Shown: in pieces, positions 45,756 through 57,317 of the stretch
Position numbering within the stretch: the first letter of the stretch is position 1
How the letters are laid out: the number at the start of each line of letters is the position of its first letter
NCBI RefSeq assembly: GCF_037893015.1
Contig: NC_133661.1
Coordinates: forward strand, 223,041,489 to 223,105,488
Length of the DNA stretch: 64,000 nt
Direction of reading: 5' to 3'
Source of the DNA: Macrotis lagotis
Lineage: Eukaryota > Chordata > Mammalia > Peramelemorphia > Peramelidae
The notes under the pieces: model-generated
Databases searched by the model: none
The model's input: the letters and a program-made list of their open reading frames with translations, nothing else
What the model was told of the DNA's origin: nothing
Program-made: the position numbers and the translations under genes

Positions 45756-48060
45756 TCCATAAGCTTCTGTAACTAAAAAAATTAAAATAAAACTGCCCTC
45801 AGTTAATACCTTCAAATGATACATCATCTCTTTACTAAGTGAGGCTGGTCCTCAGGATGATGGATAGTCAAGATGATGGATTGCTGAATCCAAACTCAAA
45901 TTTTTTGCAGTTTGTTAAAACTTTAGAGAGCTCATACTATCTTATATAGCCTTTGACCCCCTGGTTCTCCACTCCCAAATAATATAATCATGACCTGATA
46001 AGACTGGTTTAACCTACAAAGAGAGTATGTGTACACCTTCTGGATGCCAGCATTAAAAAATGAGTAGGAGTAACATCTACTAAGACCCTTTCAAAAAAGG
46101 TTAGACTAGCTATTCTCTAAAAGGTAATGAAAACATCTTCAAGACTAAGATGGTTCAGGAGACTAAAGTTCAAACTACTGATATTGCTTTCAGTTGTCTA
46201 AATTCAAAAGCACAGACCTGCAGTAACTAAGTCATGGCTGAACATCCCCAAGTGATGGAGAAAGCATGGGCCTTGGAATGAGGCAGGCTGCCTATCTAAA
46301 ACAACCTTCCTGATGCTCAGATTACTTATGTATAAAACAGAGACATATCACCCTCTTTCTCATAGGTGTAAGGATCAAATGAGATCAAAAGCCTGCTCCT
46401 CTGGTTTGACTGGGTCAAAGTTAAATTCTCTTTAAGGTAAAGGAGAATTATTTCAGAAAAAAAAATCAAATAAATGTCACAAACTCTGTTCCTCCTGTTT
46501 CTTAATCCTTCCACCCTCCACAAACTAGGTCTATTTTAAATTAATTAGAAAAGTCAGGAAAGGATCCAAGTGAGAAACTGAAACAAGACTACCTGGTCCT
46601 GTACAGGAAAACACCAAGTTTTACATATCTTCATAACTGTCTCCAAGACCCAACTCTGGAATACTCAAAGACTATATGGTACCAATAATGGGTTTCTCCA
46701 GAGTTAAGAGGCTAGATGATTCTCCCTGAATGAACTTACACCTGACCTATAGAACACATAAAATGCTTCAGAATGCCTGAATGGTTACATAATTGTGGCA
46801 GTCATGAAGTCCTGGCTACTCACACAGCATTAGTGATTTCAAAAGAACTGATTTCTAAGGTTTCCTGAAGTGGTTGAGAATGAATTATACTTATCCCCAG
46901 GACGGAAAGAAATGGGAAATCTAAAAGACACTAACTTCCACGTTAGTTCTTATTCCTGAGCTAACACAGGAGCATTGGGAAAGGGATCTGAGAAGTCATT
47001 CAGTACATCACCTTTATTTTACAGGTAAAATAGCGAGATTCAGGGAACTGTTTCTAAGGCATAATTTGAACTCAAGATTTCTTAATTCCAAATTCATTAA
47101 AGCAAGAACATGAGATTCAAGCTGAAAATAGAAGGTAAGGAGAGAAAAGTTTTGTAACAGTTTCCATGGAGAATGTAATAAGATAAAAAAGAGATTTTCA
47201 CAAAGCACCAAGAAGCTCATTTGAGGACAGATACCATGAGGAACAAATGAGATAATGTGTGTCAAGTGCTTTGGAAACTTTTCAAGGGGTACATCAATGT
47301 TAGCTTTTGCAAATGAGATGTAACACAGATCCAAGAGGCAGTGCTGCCCAGCAGTTTATGGCTAAAGAACTGCTGAGCTTGGGGCCCAGGACACTCAGGT
47401 TCTGCACAGGGACTAGCACAGAGCTCACACTCAACCCTGCAGTGCCTCCCAGGCCACTCCTATAGAGCTGATCCAAAGGTAATGAAGTCCATCACAGACA
47501 CCAGGTCACTAACGAAACAACAGCAAGCAGTACATTCTTCCCTAGGGAAGAAATGAATGGCTTCCAGCTCCCTCCAAAGGACTCTCTATTTGCTCAAAGC
47601 ATAAACACAAGAACTTTAATTTACAAGGTACTCATCATTATTCTGTGGGGTAAGAAGGTAATATTATTACTCTTATTTTAAAGAAAAGGAAAGACAGGTT
47701 GTCTTATAGTACGGACTGGAGCTCAGACCCAAGTCCAGATCTTCCAGCTCCAAGTTCAATGACTGTTTCAAGATCTAATTTAGCTCAACAAGCATTTGTT
47801 AAAGGCCCAGCATCTCTCTCTCTCTCCAAGATTCTGGGGACCCAAAGCCACAACACAGAGTAGTTCTTGCACTTGTAATGTAAAGAGAAAGGTCTGACAA
47901 AGTAGGGCCCTTGCTCCAGCTCCCAAACTGCCACCAGGGACTCTGTGAAAGAGGCTGCCCCTCCCTCTGCCCAGTACACAGGAGACCTTCCAGGTGCTCG
48001 TTACCTAGATGCTTCTTCAGTCCTGGGTCCCAGAGGGAGGAGCACAGGCAAAGCCTAGAG

Positions 48061-48210
48061 CAGGGCTGTCCAAAATGCTTTCATGCTGCTGGCTGTGGAT
48101 GGTTTTACTAAATGCTTTAGCTACCATAGAGCTCTCATTAAATTAGCTAAAATAGCTCTCACTATTGTCTATTGTTTCAATAAAAACTAAAGTAAGGTTG
48201 GACAGCCCTG
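48061..48210. mobile_element. hAT-type MITE with perfect TIRs and 8-bp target duplication
   Basis: 150-bp element with perfect 13-bp terminal inverted repeats CAGGGCTGTCCAA (48061-48073) and TTGGACAGCCCTG (48198-48210). The host octamer GCCTAGAG is duplicated exactly at 48053-48060 and 48211-48218. An 8-bp duplication and CAG...CTG ends define the hAT superfamily. There is no coding capacity, so it is non-autonomous. Confidence 0.92.
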
Positions 48211-48599
48211 GCCTAGAGGGTGGGCCATCAGAGCCACAGGCAGTCTCCTTATCTGCCTTCCAGACTGACTTTATTTTAGCTACTTTTCATCAACCTTTAG
48301 CTCTGCCTCCCTTCCACTTCCTCTCCTCCCACCTTTGCTGTTACTAAACAGAGAATCTAAAAAAGAATATGAGATATTAGTGCCGAAAAAGCCTTAGAGA
48401 ACCTGACATCCAAACCACCCATTTCATAAAAGAGGCCCAGCAATAATGGCTGCTGTAAAAACACAGGGCTTATTCATGCCCAGAGAAAGGATGATGGAGT
48501 TGGATTGCAGATCAAAGCATACTGTTTTCCCTTTGTTTTTTTCTTTCTGGTGATTTTTCCCTTTTGTTCTGATTTCTTTCACAGCACAACTAATATAGA

Positions 48600-48760
48600 A
48601 ATATAGGCAACATGACTGTGCATGTATAACTGTTATCAGATTGCTTGTTATCTTGGGGAGGGGGGACGAAAAGGTAGGAAGGAGAAAATTTTACAGAGAT
48701 GAATGCTGAAAACCATCTTTACATGGAATTGGTTTAAAAAAATGTTTTAAAGTTAAAGAG
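48600..48760 (+). repeat. LINE-like 3' tail fragment
   Basis: Contains 'caacatgactgtgcatgtat', 'cagattgcttgttatcttgg', a ggggagggggg segment, 'agaaaattttacagagatga' and 'catctttacatggaattgg'. The same order is found at 7948-8095 and 60265-60425. Confidence 0.6.
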
Positions 48761-49371
48761 AAAAAGCAAACACAGGGCTTGGGTCAGATTGTATTCTTGA
48801 GATTTGGTGAGGTGACTCCTCTAAGACCCCCCCCCCAAAATCAGTGAGCAGCAGCAATAGAACTAAAATTAAAATACTTTAGGTTCAATGCTCCTTTCAG
48901 TATTGGATGATATGTCCCAAAGAGTGGAAGAGAGAACTCAGGATTTTATAAAAATAGCATGTACCTAATGTGTCTCAATCATTTCTGCCACAGTGGATCT
49001 GCATACAGACATCTTTTCTGCCTAGAACTCTCCTCTCTGCCTAAATTCTAACTACCCTTTCAAAGTTATAACTGCCTCCTGTTAGCTTTCCCTGGACCCA
49101 GCCAAGAGGACAATGATTCCTCTTTCCTCTAATCACATAGCTCTGATTAATTATGTCATCCATCTATATTCAATCTTATAATTTATCATTTTCTATCTTA
49201 CAATAGACCTAGGACAATTATATAATGTTTTGCCTAGATTTTTGTCTTTCTAATTATGTTGTCAAAACTTGTTCATTCATTGACATAAATTTTGGAAACT
49301 AAACACTTTCACCTCCAACTTAAAACATGACATCACAGCAAGACTTCAGTAGCAATATAGAAATATAAGCT

Positions 49372-49512
49372 ATTGGGGCAGCTAGGTGGTACAATGGATA
49401 GAGCACCAGCCCTAGAGTCAGGAGACCTGATTTCAAATCAACTGCACCTAGCTGTGTGACCTTGGGCAAGTTACTTAATCCCATTGCCTTACAAAAAATA
49501 AACAAACAAAAA
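49372..49512 (+). repeat. CORE-SINE
   Basis: Head 'ggggcagctaggtggtacaa', core 'ccttgggcaagttacttaat', tail 'ccattgccttacaaaaaata'. Flanking repeats GAAATATAAGCT and GAAACATAAGCT differ at one base. The region after the B box is shortened. Confidence 0.88.
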
Positions 49513-50615
49513 GAAACATAAGCTGTCTTATTGATTGAATGAGATAAACATATAGCACCTTGCTATTAAATTTTTTTGGACTGAATTTATTTCCCCATAA
49601 AATACAAGTTGTTCAAGATCAGTAGATTATAGATTTAAAGGCTGTAAAGGTTATCTCATATGTAATCCCTTCATTTTATAGATGGTGCAGCTGAGGCACA
49701 GAGTTTAAATGACTGGTCCATGATAGTATATCTAGTGGTGGTCAAAATAGCAGGATTTAAACTCTATCCACAATGCTCATAAAACAGTTTTAGCATTCTA
49801 CAGTCTAACTTGTCCACTTTAACATTCTATATTCTAAAGTCTCATCCAGCTCTCAGATTTGGGGAGAGACAAAAGAGCTGAATTACACTGCCTCTTTGAC
49901 TCTGGGACTCAGCATATCCAACCTGCTTATTTCCTTCCTTGGGGGTCTAATTATTTTTTCCCTGCAAATGTCTTCCCAGATGTCTTTCTTTGGTCTTCAT
50001 TAAGTCACACTCACACATTTTAATCTCCTTGAAAAAAAGTCAAAGGAAGACATTGGGGGGAAGCTCTTTCTTGTTTCAGGTATTGAAAAAAAAAGTATTT
50101 GTTTCCTTTGTTTTTACATCTTTATTTCCAAAAATATCCATCTCTCCTCTGCAGCAAGTCATCTCTTTTCACAAAGAATAAAAAAGAAAAACAGCAAAGA
50201 GAAAAGGTGAGAGCTTCCCAACAGAAAACCTGGTATGTTAGATAAGTGTTTCATTGTCACAACTCAAAACTCATCCAGAAAATTATTCACTTTCCTTCCC
50301 CCTCCCTCCTATGTAAAAACTTTTGGGAATAAGGCTCTGAGTTTTTCCCCCTGAGGAATCTCATAGTCAAGTACCTGAATCAAAAACAATATCTAAGCCA
50401 TTTACAGAGAATGCTACATAAACAAAACAGTCTAAGATAAACATCCAGGCAGTCTCTAGAGGAATCAAAGAAACTAACTCGGTATCACAGATGTTATAGT
50501 TCTCAGTGGAAATGGAAAGTGATTGTCCATGATTCTAGCCACAGGATCACATTGTCCCTAGCTCCTGATCAAGAAAGGATTAGTTTATTCTAATGATTTT
50601 TAACAAATGCAACCA

Positions 50616-50761
50616 ATAGATAGAGCACCACCCCTGGAGTCAGGAGTAACTGAGTTCAAATCTGGCCTCAGACACTTAATAATTACCTAGCTGTGTAGCC
50701 TTGGGCAAGCCACTTAACCCCATTTTGCCTTGGAAAAAAAAAAAAACCCTAAAAAAAAAAC
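50616..50761 (+). repeat. 5'-truncated CORE-SINE with exact 14-bp target duplication
   Basis: Begins inside the tRNA-like head ('atagatagagcaccacccct'), so the first 20 or so bases are missing. Core and 'ttgccttggaaaaaaa' tail are present. Identical repeats AACAAATGCAACCA at 50602-50615 and 50762-50775 show that it inserted in truncated form. Confidence 0.9.
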
Positions 50762-50974
50762 AACAAATGCAACCAAACACAAGAATCAAAATATTTTACT
50801 CATTAGTAGAAGAGGCAATTCCACATATATTGTGGGCAATTTTCAGTTTAGAAGTTGCCCAAGTTGGTCTGAAGTTTTCACAGTACCTTTCACCCTAGGA
50901 GGTTGGTTGTACAAAGCTTCATTCATATTACAGATGAGGAAAAGAAGCTCAGATCTATCCACTCACACAGCTGC

Positions 50975-51490
50975 CACCAGACCCTCATTACCTCTTGCCT
51001 AGAAGTCTACAACAGCCTCCCACTAGTCTCCTCCCTGCCTCAAATCTGTCTCTGACCACTCCAGGATACTCTATACACAGCAACCAAGCAACTTTCCCTA
51101 AATTCAGAGGGCACCAAGCAAGGCCTCTTCACTTCAGCTTTTCACAGCCCCTCCTAGCTCATCAGGCATTTGTGCTTGGAATGCTCTGGCTTTCACTTGA
51201 CCTCAGAATCTCCTCTCCTTTTAGCACTCCTTATGTATGCAGCCCTTCCTAAGCCCCAGTCTCTGAGGGCTTTCCCTCCCTTTCTTTACCTTGTATAGAC
51301 AAACTATTATGCTATACTATATCTATACTGTATCTATATTTAGTGTCTTTGTCCCCCCCCCCCCCAATAAAGTGTAAATACCCTGTGAGTAGAGATAGTT
51401 GTTCTGTATACTTGATTTCTAGGGCTAAGAACAGTATCTGGCAAACCACATGCATTTCCTAAATACTTGTTGATTGACTGATTCCATGAT
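50975..51490 (+). repeat. L2-type LINE 3' end
   Basis: Sense-orientation relic with 'acaacagcctcccactagtc', 'ggcatttgtgcttggaatgc', 'ccccaataaagtgtaaatac' and 'ctaaatacttgttgattgac', the order of mammalian L2 3' UTRs. Open frames here are composition artefacts. Confidence 0.6.
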
Positions 51491-51632
51491 CCTACCCTGC
51501 TCTTTTGGGTAAGGGACAGTGGCTCTCTCACAGCTGAGGCAGACTGTTTCCTTCAGCTTTCAGCCCCAGAACTGAAAGGGTCAAAATGGGCACCAGGAAC
51601 CTAGGACAGAAGCAGCAAAATTCCTCATTCTT

Positions 51633-51792
51633 TTTTTTTTTTTTTTTTTAGTTTTTGCAAGGCAATGGGGTTAAGTGACTTGCCAAAGGACACACAGCTA
51701 GGTAATTATTATGTGTCTGAGGCCAGATTTGAACTCAGGTTCTCCTGACTCCAGGGCCGGTGCTCTATCCACTGCACCACCTAGCTGCCCCC
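51633..51792 (-). repeat. CORE-SINE, inverted, exact 16-bp target duplication
   Basis: Long poly-T, 'agtttttgcaaggcaatggg', core and head complement 'ccacctagctgccccc'. Identical repeats AAAATTCCTCATTCTT at 51617-51632 and 51793-51808. Confidence 0.94.
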
Positions 51793-52544
51793 AAAATTCC
51801 TCATTCTTGAGAAAAGCACTTCTCCCATGACAGTTAAAAGGGTCTGTTCTGCTTTTTTACCATCTTTATTATTAATTTTTATCCTGACTCAGATTTTCCA
51901 AAGTCATTAAAAACTCTTTTTTGCTTCATAAGGAGGCCTGAATCAAAAAGTTCTTATTTTCTTCCTCCAAATCCCCAGAAAATTGATCTGCTTCCTGGCT
52001 ATTGAGCATGTCCAGTCCACAGGAAAATCAGATACACTTGAAAATTAGCAAAAAATCTGTTATCATTTTTCCTTTCAGGTTTACAGGTACCAAAGAAAAG
52101 GGCCATTTAATGGACAAAGTTTAGTGATTCAGAATCATGACTGAGGGAGAATAAAGGCAGAAGACCTGTAACAAAATAGATCAAAGAGAATAGGATTTTA
52201 TTTGCTGTCTAACTTTGAACAATTCACTTAACCTCCTCGATTTCCTCATCTATAAATGGATATTAATAATACCTCTGCTACTAATTACATATCTTTGGGC
52301 AAATTACCTAGGTTCTCTGGGTCTCAGTTTTCTCACACCAGATGTTAATGATGATGATGATGATGATAGCATTTATACAAAGCTTTCCTAGGTGCTAAGA
52401 GCTTTACAAATAATCTCATTTGATCCCCAAAACAACTCTAGATTATCCTCATTTTTAATCTTCAAAGGATACAGATACGTCAGTATCTGGGCACATAGGA
52501 GTGTTATACAAAAACATTATCATCATCATTACTGGAACTTTCAG

Positions 52545-52721
52545 GGGGCGGCTAGGTGGCGCAGTGAATAGAGCACTGGCCTTGGAGTCAGGAGTACCTG
52601 AGTTCAAATCCGGCCTCAGACACTTAATTACCTAGCTGTGTGGCCTTGGGCAAGCCACTTAACCCCATTGCCTTGCAAAAACTAAAAAACAAACAAACAA
52701 ACAAAAAAAACACCAAAAAAA
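52545..52721 (+). repeat. Young CORE-SINE
   Basis: Head 'gggggcggctaggtggcgca', B-box 'gagttcaaatccgg', core 'ccttgggcaagccacttaac' and a long tail of CAAACAAACAAA units. Flanks 'aactttcag' and 'aacctttcag' are near-identical. Confidence 0.9.
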
Positions 52722-53177
52722 ACCTTTCAGTGTATCTTCACTTAGGGCTTTCTTGACAAAGAGAATGGATTTCCTTCTGTAACTCATTTTACAGATGAAG
52801 AAACTGAGGCAAATGGGGTTAAGTGATTTAAATTAGGAAATATCTGTGGATGGAAGATAAGTTTTCTTGACTCCAGGTCTGGTGCTCTATCCACTGGGCC
52901 ACCTAACAGTCTGGGGGTTGGACTAGATGTTTTCCAAGGTCTTTTCATGCTCTAAATGTATGACATAACTGTAAAAGAAAGAACATATTAACTATTATTG
53001 GATAGAATTCCATCACTTATCTCCCTGTTCATGTCCTTTTGCAATAGAGTTGCCCTTGATGTGGCCCAAGATGGGAAGCCTAGAGGCACAAAAGATTCCA
53101 AACTTGCTGACCCTTCATCTGGGATTCCTTCTAGTATTTATAGCTGAAGAAATCATCTAGTCCAAATCCCTTATTTT

Positions 53178-53339
53178 TTTCCTATTTTAAAAAATTTTAT
53201 TTAAGGCAATGGGGGGATTAAGTGACTTGCCCAGGGTCACACAGCTAGGTAATTATTCAGTGTCTGAGTCCGAATTCAAACTCATGTCCTCCTGACTACA
53301 GGGCCTGTGCTCTATCCACTGCACCACCTAGCTGCCCCA
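53178..53339 (-). repeat. CORE-SINE, inverted
   Basis: Left T/A-rich tail, 'aaggcaatggggggattaag', core 'cttgcccagggtcacacagc' and head complement 'ccacctagctgcccc'. Flanking 'ccaaatcccttattt' and 'ccaagtcccttattt' differ at one base. Confidence 0.88.
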
Positions 53340-54342
53340 CCAAGTCCCTTATTTTAACTAATCCAAGGTTACACAGCTAGTTAGTAGCAAAGACACATCC
53401 ACACCTAGGACCTGAACCTTTAAATCTTATTTATAGGGGCTCATAAATTAGAATGGGAAACATGCTTTCACATGGACAAAAAAGAAATGTGACATTTGTG
53501 AACATGTAAATGGCCTTGACGTTGCAAAATTATCCCTCCTGAGCTAGAGGAGATAGCACAAACTCACCCTTCACATGTGCCTATCAAAGCATGATGTAAG
53601 CAAGCCTGTCAGCTATAATCACCATAAACTCTCAACCACTGGTCAGGCAAGCCAGACAGAATTTTTGCCTCAGCAAATAGCACAGTAAAGGAAATTATAA
53701 CAATAATGGGGCAGGGGGAAATGATTACACAAAACTAAAAGGCACAAAGTGCTGTGGGGATTATTATTTTACCTAAGTCTCATGACAATCTCAAAAAGAA
53801 GTTAGAAAATTATTATAATTCTGATGAGAAAACTGAGAATTAAGAGAAAATTAGTAATTTCTCAAGGTCACAAAATAAGTGTCAGAGCCAAGATAGAAAC
53901 CCAAGTCTCATAAATCCAAGCCCAGAATGATTCATTGAATTCCTAGTAGCTTACATACAGAGAACACTCATTAGTTAAGCATTAGAGACTGGATCAGGAT
54001 TTTACTAGTACAAGAAATTCCCAGGTGAGTTCAGTTCCTTTAATAATGTAATATAACATCTTCTCTGCAAGTCTTAGAGAATTGCCTAAGTCTCATGGGT
54101 CTTTCTTGCTTCAAGGTCAGCTACCTCTATCCACCATGCCAGGTGTATACCTTTCTGAGCAAACCTAAAGCTAACAAGGATCTACTACTCTTGGTACTGA
54201 AAATGGCATTACTGAAGCACTGAGGAGGAAGCTTGGTACTATTCCCTTTTTTGTCCTTATGGCCAACAAAAGAGTTTTAAATACAGTTTTTAGGAAGAGG
54301 AAGGCACATTAACTTTGGAATCAGAGGACTTTGGTGTGAATA

Positions 54343-55101
54343 CAAGTAATACTTCATTCTACTGCATTTTGTCTTATTGTAATTCACAGATATTGTGGAA
54401 GTTTTATTTGTTTGTCTGTGCAACCCTGCATTGAGCAACTCTATAGGTTTCATTTTCCCCAACTGCATGTGCTTACATTGTGTCCCTGTGTCACATTTTG
54501 GTAATTCTCCCAAAATTTCAAATTTCTTCATTATGATTTTATCTGTCATGGTGCATGGTATATTATAATCACTTTGGGTGTTGTGAGCTGCACCTATATA
54601 AGCAGCAAACTTAAATAATAATTGTTATATACATTCTAACTGCTCTTGTCTCTTTCCATCTCTCTGGGCCTCCCTATTCATTAAGACATAGCAACATTGA
54701 AATTAGGTCAATTATTGACCCTTCAATGGCCTCTAAGTGTTTAAGTAAAGAATCAATTCATGGGGCAAATTCCACTGTTGTCTTATTTTAAGAAATCAAT
54801 ACAGTCACCCCAACCTTCAGCAAACATTACCCTAAATCACTCAGCAGCCATCAACATCAAGGCAAGACCTTCTACCAATAAAAAGATGATGACTCACAAA
54901 AGGCTCAGATGATTGGTTAGCATTTTTAGCAATAGAGTAATTTTTAATTAAGGTATAATTAAAGACTTCAGTATAGTACAAACATGACTTTTATATGCAC
55001 TGGGAAACAAAAAAAATCCATGTGACTTTCTTAATTATAATATTTGCTTTATTATTGTGATAGTCTGGAACTGGACTAATAAAATCACAGAGGTATGCCT
55101 G
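54343..55101 (+). mobile_element. Internally deleted Tigger1-like DNA transposon (pogo/Tc1-mariner)
   Basis: 759-bp element in the ITPK1 intron. The right end 'cacagaggtatgcctg' and the opposing left end 'caagtaatacttcattctac' correspond to Tigger termini (CAGGCATACCTC...). The TA target dinucleotide flanks both ends (54341-54342, 55102-55103). The 5' part keeps 'gtcacattttggtaattctc', 'gggcctccctattcattaag' and the transposase start MASKC at 54726. It then jumps to the transposase 3' end, 'gttgtcttattttaagaaat', 'cccaaccttcagcaaac' and 'cagccatcaacatcaaggca'. About 1.6 kb of the transposase gene is absent, so the copy is non-autonomous. Confidence 0.9.
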
Positions 55102-55324
55102 TACTAGTTCTGCCTCTTAGTATCTGTGTGACTGGACAAATCTGGATCTCCACTTCTAAATCTAAGTCACTTCTGCTCTTTAGAACTCACTTTCCCCATC
55201 TATGAAATGAAAGAACTGAATAAGATGATTAATAAGACTTCCTCCAGGTCTAAGGGGTAAAGAGAATGATGTTCTGTTAACTAGCTAAAGAGTCCATGAC
55301 TTTGGCAAGCTCAGCAACTTTTAC

Positions 55325-55487
55325 CTGGGAATGCGTTGACATCAATTACTGCATGCTGTCCGGTCTGATTGTTGATAATGATGTCGATCCCAAACAGGGA
55401 TACACCAAGTGCTTGCCGAAGGGCCTTGGATATCTCCCTGATGACTTCATCTGAGGGTTTCTCAAACACGCCTTCTATTTTGTCCAG
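55325..55487 (-). CDS. ITPK1: ITPK1 internal coding exon (ATP-grasp Mg2+-binding exon)
   Basis: 163 nt encoding LDKIEGVFEKPSDEVIREIS, then KALRQALGVSLFGIDIIINN and QTGQHAVIDVNAFP. The FGIDIII aspartate and the VIDVN aspartate and asparagine are the metal ligands of the ITPK1 ATP-grasp site known from structures of the family. Differences from human are conservative (EKP for ERP, EISKA for ELSRA, DVN for DIN). The acceptor is 'tttggtag'; the donor is CAG|GTAAAA. It joins in phase to the last exon to give AFPGYEGV. Confidence 0.97.
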
Positions 55488-55948
55488 CTACCAAAAAGAA
55501 ATAAAAAATTCAACTGTGATGTACCTCGAAACATTCAGCTGTTTTGAACAAAAGAGGAGGATACTGAATTTTCAACTGGATTTACATCTTCATCTATGCC
55601 TTCCAAGGGCTCATGATCTGCTTATTTAAATTATCTTCACTCGTCAAGATATGCTCAAATCCCACTTCTACTTGTAAAGTCTTCCCTGATTATTCCAGTC
55701 TTATAGAAGTATAACTCTTAATTTTTTTATATCCAGGGAAAAAAGTACCTGAGGCAAGAACAGCAAGAAAATATCTTCAAATAAGTTTTCTGAAGATATT
55801 AAATTCAGAAAGTAGAGAAAAAAGAGATTATAGTACAATGACACATGTTGGCAAAGAATATGGGATAGTATTAGGCAAATAATGAAATAATAACAAAACA
55901 CCAAAAAGAAACCTAGAAAGTAAAGTTCTAGGTAAAAACCAGAAGCTT

Positions 55949-56109
55949 GGGGCACCTAGATGGCGCAGTGGATAAAGCACCAGCCCTGGAGTCAGGAGTA
56001 CCTGGGTTCAAATCTGGCCTCAGACACTTAATAATTACCTAGCTGTGTGGCCTTGGGCAAGCCATTTAACCCCATTTGCCTTGCAAAAAACCTAAAAAAA
56101 CCCAAAAAA
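55949..56109 (+). repeat. Young CORE-SINE, left arm of an inverted pair
   Basis: 'gggcacctagatggcgcagt', B-box 'gggttcaaatc', core 'ccttgggcaagccatttaac' and tail 'ttgccttgcaaaaaacctaa'. Short repeats CAGAAGCTT flank it at 55940-55948 and 56111-56119. Confidence 0.92.
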
Positions 56110-56138
56110 ACAGAAGCTTTTTATAGGCACAGGTAATT

Positions 56139-56290
56139 TTTTTAAAGTTTTTTGCAAGGCAAATGGGGTTAAGTGACTTGCCCAAGGCCACACAGCTAGG
56201 TAATTATTAAGTGTCTGAGGCCGGATTTGAACCCAGGTACTCCTGACTCCAGGGCTGGTGCTTTATCCACTGCGCCACCTAGCTGCCCCC
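56139..56290 (-). repeat. Young CORE-SINE, right arm of an inverted pair
   Basis: 'agttttttgcaaggcaaatg', core 'cttgcccaaggccacacagc' and head complement 'cgccacctagctgccccc'. It is nearly the full complement of the SINE ending 29 bp to its left. Confidence 0.92.
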
Positions 56291-57159
56291 AAACCATGAA
56301 CTTTTGATGAATTTTGATATAAAAGCTGAACTCAAAATCTTCTCAAAGAGAGTGGATTTTAGACTTCTGGATCATAGCGTATTTATTTAATAAAGAACCA
56401 CAAAATCACAAAACTGGAAGCTAACTTAAGAGATCAAATGGTTCAATATGATTTCTCTGATGAGAAAACAAACCTAGAAATTTAGGTAACTTGCATAAGT
56501 TCACACAATTCTAGAATGAACTGAATGATGAAATGATGGAAACTGAGCTGGAAGTGCTTGAAGAGATCTATGAGAAGCACGAAAGATAACAATTTGAGTC
56601 AAGGGATCTGGTTTTAATTTATAATTTGTATGAGATTGGTAGTTACTTAACCTCTCTAGGTATCTGATAATGAGGTGAATAGAGCACTAAGCCTGAGATC
56701 AGGAGAACTAAAGTTCAAATTCAACCTCCAATAATTCATAGCTGTGAGACGTTTGGCCAAGTCAATTTCTGTATGTCTTAGTTTCTTCAAATGAGGATGA
56801 CAGCACCTACTCTACAGGGTTGTTGTGAAGGTCAAATGAGATAATACTTGTAAAAAGAACTTAACTCATAGCAGGCACTAGATAATGTTTATTGCTCTTC
56901 TCCCTGTTCCTCTCCTCCACACCCCCAATCAAATGAGAAAGGTGGAAGAGATAATCTGTAAGTACACTGTTCTACATAAACCTATGTCTGATTCTATGTG
57001 TAATTATTAGTGAGTTCTCTGGCATATCAAATTTCTATTCTTACTTCTTCCACCTGCTGAACTTCATTTAACTCTAAAGTCAAACAGACCTAGCCTGTCT
57101 CTAGACATTCACCTTTTCTATGCATGCTTCTCTTCTCTCCCTTAATAGAATACAAAGTT

Positions 57160-57317
57160 AGGGGCAGCTAGGTGGCGCAGTGGATAAAGCACCAGCCCTG
57201 GAGTCAGGAGTAACTGGGTTCAAATCCGGTCTCAGACACTTAATAATTACCTAGCTGTGTGGCCTTGGGCAAGCCTTACAAAAAAAAAAAAAATCTAAAA
57301 AAATAAAATAAAAAAAA
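57160..57317 (+). repeat. Young CORE-SINE with exact 13-bp target duplication
   Basis: Head 'ggggcagctaggtggcgcag', B-box 'gggttcaaatccgg'. The core is shortened after 'ccttgggcaagcc', with the usual cacttaacccc block missing before the A-rich tail. Identical repeats AGAATACAAAGTT at 57147-57159 and 57318-57330. Confidence 0.93.

Larger units (their letters stand above)
42650..55324 (-). other. ITPK1: ITPK1 intron between the last two coding exons
   Basis: 12.7 kb without recognisable exons. It carries SINEs at 45615-45755, 49372-49512, 50616-50761, 51633-51792, 52545-52721 and 53178-53339, an inverted MIR at 44751-44985, a TG microsatellite (45405-45433), L2-type LINE pieces (48985-49270, 50975-51490), a hAT MITE (48061-48210) and a Tigger element (54343-55101). 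Confidence 0.8.
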
